Source of the DNA: Betaproteobacteria bacterium
Lineage (GTDB): Bacteria > Pseudomonadota > Gammaproteobacteria > Burkholderiales > SG8-39
Length of the DNA stretch: 41,564 nt
NCBI GenBank assembly: GCA_947482825.1
Contig: CANKMT010000049.1
Coordinates: 1 to 41,564 of the forward strand
Direction: 5' to 3'
Numbering within the stretch: position 1 is the first letter of the stretch; the number at the start of each line of letters is the position of its first letter. Shown piece after piece: positions 32,892 through 40,484 of the stretch. The notes under the pieces are model-generated. The model saw only the letters and a program-made list of their open reading frames with translations. It ran no database searches and had not been told where the DNA came from. A program made the position numbers and the translations under genes.

Positions 32892-34999
32892 AATCCGACA
32901 ACCTGACCATGCTGGTCAAGAGGGCCGCCCAGCTCGGCGGCCAGGCGCTGCACCGTGCGCGAATCGACGCCCTGAACGCGGCGGCTGGCGACATTCCGGA
33001 GCAGGCGCCGGCCGAGGTGTTCATTCGCACGGCGTGGCGCACCGCCGGCCTCGAGGGCGAGCCGGAGGCGATAGCTACCGTGACCCTGCCCGACCTGCCG
33101 GTCATCGGCTGGGATGCGGGGCTTGGCTGGCTGGTCTTGCGCTCGCAGAATGCCGACGCGAGCTGGGCGGCCGTGCACGCCGACGGCAAGCCGCTGCGCC
33201 TGGACAACCTCGACGCCCTCGAATGCGTGTCGATCCCGCGGCGCGCCCTCACCTCCGGCGCCACACCCAGCGCGGGCAGGATGGTCTGGAATGCAGTGTG
33301 GCAACGCCGCCTGATCTTTTTCGAGGCGATGTTCGCCACCGTGCTGATCAACCTGCTCGTCCTCTCGGTCTCGCTCTACACGATGCAGGTCTATAACCGG
33401 GTGATCCCGAACCAGGGATACGACACGCTGTGGGTGCTCACCGTCGGGGTGATGATCTCGATCGGCCTGGGCTTCATGCTCACTCAGGTGCGCACGATCG
33501 CGGTGGACCGCACCTGCAACGCGATCGACAAGGACCTTACGGAATGGTTCTTTGCGCGCGCGCTCGGCATCAGGATGGACGCGCGGCCGCAATCGGTGGG
33601 CACGATGGCGGCGCAGATCAAGGGCTTCGAGCAGGTGCGCGGCATCATGACCGCGACCCCGATCTTCATCCTCGTCGACGTCCCGTTCGGGCTCCTGTTC
33701 ACCGCCCTGATCTTCGTCATCGCCGGGCCGCTTGCGATCATCCCGCTGATTGCGATGCCGGTGTGCCTGGTGGCCGGCCTTGTCTTCCAGGGCCTCATCA
33801 GCCGCGACGCGCGCGAGCACCAGACCCACAACCACATGAAGACCGGCCTGCTCGTCGAATCGATCGACGGCGCCGAATCGCTGAAGGCCAACAGCGCGGA
33901 CTGGAAGATCCAGGCGCGCTGGAACCAGGTCGTCGAGCACGTGGCCGAGTCGGACTACCGGGTGCGGCGGTTCTCGTCCCTTTCCCAGCAGCTCGCGATG
34001 AACCTGCAGCAGGTCTGCTACGTCGGCATGGTCGCCTACGGCGCCTACCTCGTGACCGACAACCAGCTCACCCTCGGCGCGCTCATCGGCTGCGCAATCA
34101 TCGCCAACCGCGCGCTCGCGCCTATCATCCAGCTGCCCGGCGTGATGGTGCAGTGGGCCCACGCGCGCGCGGCGCTCACCGGCCTGGACAAGATCATCGC
34201 CCTGCCGAACGAGACCGACGAAAGCAGCCCTACGCTGGTCCCGCTCAATACGGCCGGCGAAATCGGGTTCGAAGCCGCCCGCTTCAGCTATTCCTCCGAT
34301 GGGCCGCCGGCACTGGGGGTCGCCAAGCTCGTAATTCGCCCGGGCGAAAAGACCGGCATCATCGGCTCGGTGGGCTCGGGCAAGAGCACGCTCTTAAAGC
34401 TCGCCAGCGGGCTTTACCGGCCGACCCAGGGCAAGGTCCTGCTCGACTCGATCGACATGCGCCTGATCGCGCCCGCCTTCCTGCGCGAGACGATCGCGTA
34501 CCTGCCGCAGGAGCCGCGCCTTTTCAGCGGCACGCTGCGCGACAACCTGCTGCTGGGGCTGCCGGACCCGGGGGACGAGGCGATCCTCGAGGTGGCGCGC
34601 AAGACCGGGCTGGTGGAGCTGATCACCGCCCACCCCAAGGGCCTGGGGCTGCCGATCACCGAAGGCGGGCGCGGAATCTCGGGCGGCCAGCGCCAGCTCG
34701 TCGCGCTAAGCCGCGTGCTGCTCGCCGCGCCCAAGGTCTGGGTGCTCGACGAGCCGACGGCCGCCATGGATGCCACGACCGAGGCGCGCATAGTCCAGCT
34801 GCTGCGTGAAGCGGTCTCCTCAGGGGCCACGCTGCTCGTTGCGACCCACAAGAACGCGCTGCTGCCCTTATTCGACCGGATCATTGTCCTGCAGGGCGGG
34901 CGCGTCGCGTTCGACGGCCCGCGCGACCAGGCACTGGAAAAGCTCGGCGCGCGGCGCACCGGGCGCGATTCGGTCCAGCTCGCGGAATCAAACAAATGA
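32888..34999 (+). CDS. LapB-like ABC transporter ATPase/permease of type I secretion
   Basis: The 703-residue half-transporter has an N-terminal domain of about 130 residues in the place of the C39-like domain. No catalytic Cys-His pair typical of C39 peptidases is seen. The membrane domain (about 140-430) includes LYTMQVYNRVIPNQGYDTLW, a hallmark of this exporter group. The ATPase domain has Walker A G493-SVGSGKST501, Q541, signature ISGGQ 597-601, Walker B VWVLDEP 617-623 and His654. The family exports RTX proteins without cleaving a leader. It overlaps the upstream and downstream genes by four bases each. Because biosynthetic genes follow in the same operon, its cargo may be unusual. Confidence 0.93.
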   Translation: MKSDNLTMLVKRAAQLGGQALHRARIDALNAAAGDIPEQAPAEVFIRTAWRTAGLEGEPEAIATVTLPDLPVIGWDAGLGWLVLRSQNADASWAAVHADGKPLRLDNLDALECVSIPRRALTSGATPSAGRMVWNAVWQRRLIFFEAMFATVLINLLVLSVSLYTMQVYNRVIPNQGYDTLWVLTVGVMISIGLGFMLTQVRTIAVDRTCNAIDKDLTEWFFARALGIRMDARPQSVGTMAAQIKGFEQVRGIMTATPIFILVDVPFGLLFTALIFVIAGPLAIIPLIAMPVCLVAGLVFQGLISRDAREHQTHNHMKTGLLVESIDGAESLKANSADWKIQARWNQVVEHVAESDYRVRRFSSLSQQLAMNLQQVCYVGMVAYGAYLVTDNQLTLGALIGCAIIANRALAPIIQLPGVMVQWAHARAALTGLDKIIALPNETDESSPTLVPLNTAGEIGFEAARFSYSSDGPPALGVAKLVIRPGEKTGIIGSVGSGKSTLLKLASGLYRPTQGKVLLDSIDMRLIAPAFLRETIAYLPQEPRLFSGTLRDNLLLGLPDPGDEAILEVARKTGLVELITAHPKGLGLPITEGGRGISGGQRQLVALSRVLLAAPKVWVLDEPTAAMDATTEARIVQLLREAVSSGATLLVATHKNALLPLFDRIIVLQGGRVAFDGPRDQALEKLGARRTGRDSVQLAESNK

Positions 35000-36186
35000 A
35001 GGCGCCCGGCAAACAGATGCGCCAGAGCGACCTGCCGCGCCTGGGCACGTTCCTCGTCCTGGCGAGCGCGGTGACCGTGGCGGGGTTCCTGCTATGGGCG
35101 TCGTGGGCCGAAATCGACCAGGTCACGCGGGCCCCCGGCCAGGTGATCGCAAGCTCGCGCAACCAGCTGATCCAGGCTCCCGAAGGCGGCGTGCTGAAGG
35201 AGCTTTTCGTCAAGGAAGGCGGGGTCGTCAAGAGCGGGCAGCGCCTGGCGATCTTCGAGAAGGTCAAGGCCGAAGCTTCCTTCAACGAAGCCGCCGGCAA
35301 GGTCGCCGGCCTCAAGGCGACGATCGCGCGGCTGAACGCCGAGGCATTCGGGAACGCTCCCGAGTTCCCGGCCGAGGTCAATCGCTTTCCGAAGCTCAAG
35401 GCGAACCAGCTTGCCCTCTTCGCCAAGCGGCAGGAGGCGATCAAGGACGAGATCGCTTCGCTGGAGAGGTCGCTCGCCCTGGTCAAGCAGGAGCTGGAGA
35501 TGAACCTCCCGCTGCTGAAGTCCGGCGACGTGAGCCGGGCCGAGGTGCTCAAGCTCGAGCGCCAGGTCGCCGACGTGCAGGCGCAGATCTCGAACCGCCG
35601 CAACAAGTATTTCCAGGAGGCGCAGACCGACCTGACCAAGGCACAGGAGGACCTGGAGGCCTCCCTGCAGACGCTCACCCAGCGCCGCGAGTCGCTCGGC
35701 TATACCGAGATCCACTCGCCGATGGACGGCGTTGTGCGCAACGTCCGCCTGACCACGCGAGGCGCGGTTGCGAAGCCAGGCGACGAGCTGATGCAGATCG
35801 TGCCGGTGGACGACGACCTGCTCTTCGAAGCCAAGGTCAAGACCAGCGACATCGCCTTCATCAAGCCGGGCCTGCCGGCCAACGTCAAGCTCGACGCCTA
35901 CGATTACACGATCTACGGATCGCTGACCGGCGTGGTCGCTTATATCAGCGCCGACACGCTTAGCGAGGAGAACAGGTCCGGAGACCAGCCCTATTACCGC
36001 GTGCACATCAAGACCAAGGGTCGCGACCTTCCGGGCGCGAAAACCGGCGTGCGGCGCGACGTTCGCATCGAGATCACGCCGGGCATGACGGCCACGATAG
36101 AGATCAAGACCGGCACGAACACTGTGCTGCGCTACCTCGTCAAGCCGATCATCAAGACGGCGTCGCAGTCCCTGAACGAGCGCTGA
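34996..36186 (+). CDS. HlyD-family periplasmic adaptor of type I secretion
   Basis: The 396-residue protein has a single N-terminal membrane anchor (LGTFLVLASAVTVAGFLLWA). After it comes the barrel-sandwich segment RAPGQVIASSRNQLIQAPEGG, a long coiled coil (about 85-230, including SLERSLALVKQELEMNLPLL and KAQEDLEASLQTLTQRRESL), and the returning half YTEIHSPMDGVVRNVRLTTRG. The C-terminal GVRRDVRIEITPGMTATIEI is diagnostic of HlyD adaptors. It links the ABC pump to the TolC-like channel. It begins within the stop of the ABC gene (ATGA), and the acyl-CoA dehydrogenase-like gene starts 6 bases after its stop. Confidence 0.95.
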   Translation: MKAPGKQMRQSDLPRLGTFLVLASAVTVAGFLLWASWAEIDQVTRAPGQVIASSRNQLIQAPEGGVLKELFVKEGGVVKSGQRLAIFEKVKAEASFNEAAGKVAGLKATIARLNAEAFGNAPEFPAEVNRFPKLKANQLALFAKRQEAIKDEIASLERSLALVKQELEMNLPLLKSGDVSRAEVLKLERQVADVQAQISNRRNKYFQEAQTDLTKAQEDLEASLQTLTQRRESLGYTEIHSPMDGVVRNVRLTTRGAVAKPGDELMQIVPVDDDLLFEAKVKTSDIAFIKPGLPANVKLDAYDYTIYGSLTGVVAYISADTLSEENRSGDQPYYRVHIKTKGRDLPGAKTGVRRDVRIEITPGMTATIEIKTGTNTVLRYLVKPIIKTASQSLNER

Positions 36187-36192
36187 CGCCGG

Positions 36193-37341
36193 ATGGATTT
36201 CGCGTTCAGCGCAGAGCAGTCCGGCCTCAGAGACTCGGCCGCGGGCTTCGCGCGCGAAAACCTCAACGAGGACCTGCCGGCGCGCGACAGGCAGCAATCG
36301 TTCAGCCCGCACACCTGGCGCCGCTGCGCGGAATTCGGCATCCAGGGCCTGCCGGTGCCGACGCGCTTCGGCGGAAAAGGCGCCGACCCGCTCGGCACCA
36401 TGGCCGCGCTCGAGGGCCTGGGGTACGGTTGCAGGGACAACGGCCTGTGCTTCGCCCTGAACGCCCATCTCTGGGGCTGCGTGCAGCCGGTGCTCCTCTT
36501 CGGCGACGCGGGCCAGCAGGAGCGGTTCCTGCCGGGACTGGCGAGCGGCGCGACGATCGGCGCCCTGGCGATGAGCGAGCCCGAAGCGGGGTCGGACGCC
36601 TATGGGATCCGCACCACCGCGCGGTTGCAGGACGGCCGTTACCTGCTCAACGGCCACAAGATTTTCGTCACCAACGGCCCGGTCGCCGGGCTGGTCCTTG
36701 TGCTTGCCACGCTCGATCCCGCGGCCGGCGCGAAAGCAATCACCGCCTTCCTGGTCGAAAAGGACGCCCCCGGCCTTGTCGCCGGCCCGCCGGTCGAAAA
36801 GATGGGGCTGCGCACTGCGGCAATGGGCGAATTGAAGCTGGAAAATTGCGCGGTGCCGGTGGAGAACCGTCTCGGGCGCGAAGGCGCAGGCCTGGCCGTG
36901 TTCGGCCGCGCCATGGAATGGGAGCGCGGGTTCATCCTGGCAAGCGCAGTAGGCGCAATGCAGCGGCAGTTCGAGGAATGCAGGCAGCATGCGCGGTCGC
37001 GCCGCCAGTTCGGCCAGCCGATCGGCGCCTTCCAGCATGTCTCCGGCAAGCTGGTGGACATGCACATGCGACTCGAGGCTTCGCGCATGTTCCTATACAA
37101 GGTTGGCTGGCTCAAGAGCCAGGAGCGGTCCGCCATTCTGGAATCCGCCATGGCCAAGCTGTATGTCAGTGAAGCCTGGGTGCAGTCCTCGCAGGACGCG
37201 ATGCAAATCCACGGCGGTCGCGGATACCTGACCGAAAATGAAATCGAACGCGACCTGCGCGATGCGCTTGCCAGCCGGATCTACTCCGGGACCTCCGAAA
37301 TACAGCGCCGGCTGATCGCGCAGTGGATGGGGCTGGCGTGA
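36193..37341 (+). CDS. Acyl-CoA dehydrogenase-fold enzyme, probable prolyl-carrier-protein dehydrogenase (PltE/RedW-like)
   Basis: The 382-residue flavoprotein has the full dehydrogenase fold. LAMSEPEAGSDAYGIRTTA binds FAD and substrate, and GHKIFVTNG, HARSRRQFGQPIGAFQ and IHGGRGYLTENEIERDLRDA follow. SGTSEIQRRLIA is the C-terminal flavin contact. Glu244 in AMEWERGFILA sits where isovaleryl-CoA dehydrogenase-type and prolyl-carrier oxidases place the catalytic base. In known pathways such enzymes oxidise prolyl-S-carrier to pyrrolyl-S-carrier. The prolyl specificity is inferred from the adjacent proline-type adenylation enzyme and free carrier protein. Its stop overlaps the next start (GTGA). 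An ordinary acyl-CoA dehydrogenase is the alternative. Confidence 0.85.
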   Translation: MDFAFSAEQSGLRDSAAGFARENLNEDLPARDRQQSFSPHTWRRCAEFGIQGLPVPTRFGGKGADPLGTMAALEGLGYGCRDNGLCFALNAHLWGCVQPVLLFGDAGQQERFLPGLASGATIGALAMSEPEAGSDAYGIRTTARLQDGRYLLNGHKIFVTNGPVAGLVLVLATLDPAAGAKAITAFLVEKDAPGLVAGPPVEKMGLRTAAMGELKLENCAVPVENRLGREGAGLAVFGRAMEWERGFILASAVGAMQRQFEECRQHARSRRQFGQPIGAFQHVSGKLVDMHMRLEASRMFLYKVGWLKSQERSAILESAMAKLYVSEAWVQSSQDAMQIHGGRGYLTENEIERDLRDALASRIYSGTSEIQRRLIAQWMGLA

Positions 37342-38903
37342 CGCAATTCCTGCTGCAGCACTATCTGGAGCACAGCGCGGCCCGGACCCCTGACAAACTG
37401 GCGCTCGAAGCGCCGAACGGTTCGCTCTCGTATGGCGCCCTGGACGAACTGTCGAACCGGCTGGCGAACCTGCTCCTTGCGCAGGGCATTTCCAAAGGCG
37501 ACCGGATCGGCATCGACCTGGAGAAATCCGTCGAAGCGGTCGTCGCGATCTTCGGGATCCTCAAGGCCGGAGCGACCTATGTCCCGCTCGACCCGAAAGC
37601 GCCCGCCCGGCGCAAAGCCATGGTCGTCGCCGACTGCGGCATGCGCGGCCTGGTCACGACCCGCGCCAAGCTGCAGGCCCTCGGGCCGGAACTGCCCGGT
37701 CTCCCGCCCACCGTGGTCTACGCGGACCAGGAAGCGCCCGAAGGCGCGCTGTGCTGGGGCGACGTGCACGCCGCTTCATGTACTCCCTGCGCGGACACCG
37801 GATCGATTGAAATCGATCTTGCCTACATCCTGTATACCTCCGGGTCGACAGGCATGCCCAAGGGCGTGATGATCAGCCACCGTGCCGCCCGCGCGTTCGT
37901 AGACTGGGGCGCCGCGTATTTCCGGCTGGCGGCCGCGGACCGGTTCTCGAACCACGCCCCACTGCATTTCGACCTGTCGATCTTCGACCTGTTCGCGGCC
38001 ATGGCCGCGGGCGGCACGGTCGTCCTGCTGCCGCCGGCGATCGCCGTGTTTCCGCGCAGCCTCGCGAAATGGATCGACGAAGCGCGCATCACGGTCTGGT
38101 ACTCGGTCCCGTCCGCACTGACGCAGCTGGTGCTGCATGGCGGCCTGGAAAAATTCGGGTTTTCCTCCCTGCGCAAGATCCTGTTCGCAGGCGAGATCTT
38201 CCCGGTGGCGCACCTGCGCAGCCTGATGGCCCTGATCCCCCATGCGGCCTGTTTCAACCTTTACGGCCCGACCGAAACGAACGTCTGCACCGTCTACGCG
38301 GTCCCGACGCCGCTCCCGCCCGGCGATGCGCCTTTGCCGATCGGTCGGGCCTGCGCAAACACCGAAATATTCGCCCTGGACCAGGAGAACCGGCCGCTGG
38401 CGGAGGGTGAAACCGGCGAACTGCTGGTACGCGGGCCGACGCTGATGCAGGGCTACTGGGGCCAGCCCGCCAAGTCCATGGAGGTCCTGGTGCCGCACCC
38501 ACGGTTTCCGGAGCGCACCGAGCGTGCGTACCGGACCGGCGACCTTGTGAGCAGGGACGCGTCGGGCAACTACCTTTTCATCGGCCGGCGCGACAGCCAA
38601 GTCAAGAGCCGCGGCTACCGGATCGAACTGGGCGACGTCGAGGCCGTGCTGTATGCCCATGCCGCAGTGGCCCAGGCCGCCGTCATCCCGGTCCCGCACC
38701 CGGAATTCGGCTGCGTCCTGCACGGCGTGGTGGTGGTTCGCCCTGGCGAGCGCCTGGAACGCCCGGAGATCAGCGCATTTTGTGCTGCATCGCTCCCACC
38801 GTATATGATTCCCGCAACATTCGACTTCCGCTCCGGACTACCGATGACCGCCAACGGCAAGGTCGACCGGCGGACCCTACTTGAGGACATTGCCAATGCC
38901 TGA
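37338..38903 (+). CDS. Stand-alone adenylation enzyme, probable L-proline:carrier-protein ligase (PltF/RedM-like)
   Basis: The 521-residue enzyme is a free NRPS-type adenylation domain. It has the phosphate loop YTSGSTGMPKG (166-176), YGPTE (309-313), YRTGD (399-403) and the C-terminal catalytic Lys508 in NGKVDR. Aligning the specificity positions to GrsA by eye gives D212, L213, F216, Y255, L282, A284, L308, V316, C317 and K508. I recall DLFYLALVCK as the L-proline code of the pyrrole-forming enzymes PltF and RedM. It should activate proline as the AMP ester and load it on the next gene's carrier protein. It starts at GTG overlapping the preceding stop; an earlier in-frame GTG at 37323 is less likely. 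Confidence 0.9.
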   Translation: MTQFLLQHYLEHSAARTPDKLALEAPNGSLSYGALDELSNRLANLLLAQGISKGDRIGIDLEKSVEAVVAIFGILKAGATYVPLDPKAPARRKAMVVADCGMRGLVTTRAKLQALGPELPGLPPTVVYADQEAPEGALCWGDVHAASCTPCADTGSIEIDLAYILYTSGSTGMPKGVMISHRAARAFVDWGAAYFRLAAADRFSNHAPLHFDLSIFDLFAAMAAGGTVVLLPPAIAVFPRSLAKWIDEARITVWYSVPSALTQLVLHGGLEKFGFSSLRKILFAGEIFPVAHLRSLMALIPHAACFNLYGPTETNVCTVYAVPTPLPPGDAPLPIGRACANTEIFALDQENRPLAEGETGELLVRGPTLMQGYWGQPAKSMEVLVPHPRFPERTERAYRTGDLVSRDASGNYLFIGRRDSQVKSRGYRIELGDVEAVLYAHAAVAQAAVIPVPHPEFGCVLHGVVVVRPGERLERPEISAFCAASLPPYMIPATFDFRSGLPMTANGKVDRRTLLEDIANA

Positions 38904-39180
38904 CACCAGCGAAATGGTCACGACGCTGACCGAATATATCGTTACGGAGGTCGCCAGCACCCCGCCGGAAACGCCGATCACCCCCGATTTCCTGATCATC
39001 GAGGGCGGACTGGTGGATTCGCTGGGACTGTTCAAACTGATATCGTTCATCGAGGAACGCTATCCGGTGCGCATCCCCCCTGAAGAAATCCTGTTCGAGA
39101 ACTTTTCCTCGATCGGCGCCATCGTGCGCATGGTCGAATCGAAGCTGTCGACAGACAACGCAGCCCAGGTGAAGCCATGA
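38896..39180 (+). CDS. Free peptidyl/acyl carrier protein
   Basis: The 94-residue protein is a single four-helix carrier domain. Ser42 in GGLVDSLGLFKL is the predicted phosphopantetheine attachment site, and FIEERYPVRIPPEEI and FSSIGAIVRMVE are the usual third- and fourth-helix regions. It overlaps the adenylation gene by 8 bases and the halogenase gene by 4, so the three proteins are made together. It should carry prolyl, pyrrolyl and halogenated pyrrolyl thioesters. No phosphopantetheinyl transferase is in the window, so a housekeeping enzyme must activate it. Confidence 0.94.
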   Translation: MPDTSEMVTTLTEYIVTEVASTPPETPITPDFLIIEGGLVDSLGLFKLISFIEERYPVRIPPEEILFENFSSIGAIVRMVESKLSTDNAAQVKP

Positions 39181-40481
39181 AGATACCCGCAAAATGTGAT
39201 GTCGCCGTCATCGGCGGCGGCCCCTCCGGCAGTCTGACGGCCACCTACCTGGCCCAGGCTGGCTATGACGTCGCCTTGTTCGACAAGCAACGCCATCCGC
39301 GCCACCAGGTGGGCGAGAGCCTGATCCCCGATTTCTGGAAATACTGCGACAAGGCGGGCGTCACCGACCAGATCCTTGCCGACGGGTTCGTGCGCAAGGC
39401 CGGGGGCACTGTCGACTGGCACGGAACCACGCGCCGGATCGCGTTCAAGGACTTCGGCTACACCCGGCCGGCCCTGCACGTGGAACGCGACCGTTTCGAC
39501 CATCTCCTGATCGAAAATGCGCGCGCCAAGGGCGTGCAGGTTTTCGAGGAGGTTGTTGCCGGCGAATGCGATTTCGGCGCCCCGCGCGGCGCACGAATCA
39601 CCTGCCGCCCGCTCGGCGAAGGCGGCACGGCGCAGAGCGTGGATTGCCGCATCGTCGTTGACGCGAGCGGCCAGAGCGCGGTGGTCGGGCGCCAACTGGG
39701 CGTGCGTTCGTTTGACGACGCGTTCCGGTTCATGAGCGTATACGGGTACTTCGAGAACTCGAAATACTACGGCGCCGACGGCGAAGTCCATCCGGCCGCC
39801 TCGGTCCACGCGGTGCCGCCCACCACATTCGTGTCCTCGGTGCCGAACGGCGGCGACTGGGGTTGGTGCTGGCACATCATGCTGCGCGACTGCGTCAGCA
39901 TCGGCTTCATCCTGCCGATGGACGCAATGAAAGACGTGAAAGCGAGCGAACGCTCGTGGGAGGAGTATTTCCTGCAACAGTGCCGCTCGTTCCCGCGCCT
40001 GGCGGGACTGCTCGAGGAAGCGAAATTCCGTGCCGGTTCGGTGCGCGTGGTACGCGACTATTCGTACCGCTCCACGCAAGTGGCGGGGCCGGGATTCTTC
40101 CTGGTCGGCGACGCGGCGGGCTTTGTCGACCCGATCTTCTCGGTCGGCGTGGTGCTGGGAATGTATTCGGCGAGCGCGGCCGCCTGGTCGATCGACCGGA
40201 TATTCAACTCTCCGGAGCGGACAGCCGAGCACATAGCGCTTTACACCAACCAGTTGCAGGGACGCATGGAGATGGCCCGTGCCCTGGCCCTGCCCCAGTA
40301 CGAGATTCGCGGCTCGGTTGGCGAGGAGGCCCGCAAGATCGTCAAGTTCACCGACGAAAAGGCCAAGGCTTTGATGTACGCGGCCTCGGCGCTGACCGGG
40401 AGGGCGGAGCATGTTCGGGCCATGACCGGGGAGCCATTGCCGCGTACGGCCTCAGGCACCGTGGCGGCCGATCCACGGTGA
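39177..40481 (+). CDS. Flavin-dependent halogenase (PltA-like, carrier-bound substrate)
   Basis: The 434-residue flavoprotein starts with the FAD motif VIGGGPSGSLTATYLAQAGY (near 11-30) and HQVGESLIP. Lys74 in GFVRKAGG is the candidate for the conserved lysine that forms the halogenating amine species. The halogenase motif WxWxI is present at W230-C-W232-H-I234. The second diagnostic motif FxxPxxSxG is F316-VDP319-IFS322-VG324. These separate halogenases from related monooxygenases. Following a carrier protein and proline-type adenylation gene, it probably chlorinates or brominates pyrrolyl-S-carrier. The flavin reductase it needs is not in the window. Halogen and position cannot be read. Confidence 0.9.
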   Translation: MKIPAKCDVAVIGGGPSGSLTATYLAQAGYDVALFDKQRHPRHQVGESLIPDFWKYCDKAGVTDQILADGFVRKAGGTVDWHGTTRRIAFKDFGYTRPALHVERDRFDHLLIENARAKGVQVFEEVVAGECDFGAPRGARITCRPLGEGGTAQSVDCRIVVDASGQSAVVGRQLGVRSFDDAFRFMSVYGYFENSKYYGADGEVHPAASVHAVPPTTFVSSVPNGGDWGWCWHIMLRDCVSIGFILPMDAMKDVKASERSWEEYFLQQCRSFPRLAGLLEEAKFRAGSVRVVRDYSYRSTQVAGPGFFLVGDAAGFVDPIFSVGVVLGMYSASAAAWSIDRIFNSPERTAEHIALYTNQLQGRMEMARALALPQYEIRGSVGEEARKIVKFTDEKAKALMYAASALTGRAEHVRAMTGEPLPRTASGTVAADPR

Positions 40482-40484
40482 GCC

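Noticed and set aside
35092..37065. Minus-strand open frame of about 657 codons
   Set aside because: It is a shadow of the HlyD and dehydrogenase genes, crosses the boundary between them and shows no domain.
36193..40481. Reading the dehydrogenase, ligase, carrier and FAD enzyme as ordinary fatty-acid or exopolysaccharide genes
   Set aside because: The proline-type specificity residues, the free carrier protein and both halogenase motifs together fit a carrier-bound halopyrrole pathway much better.
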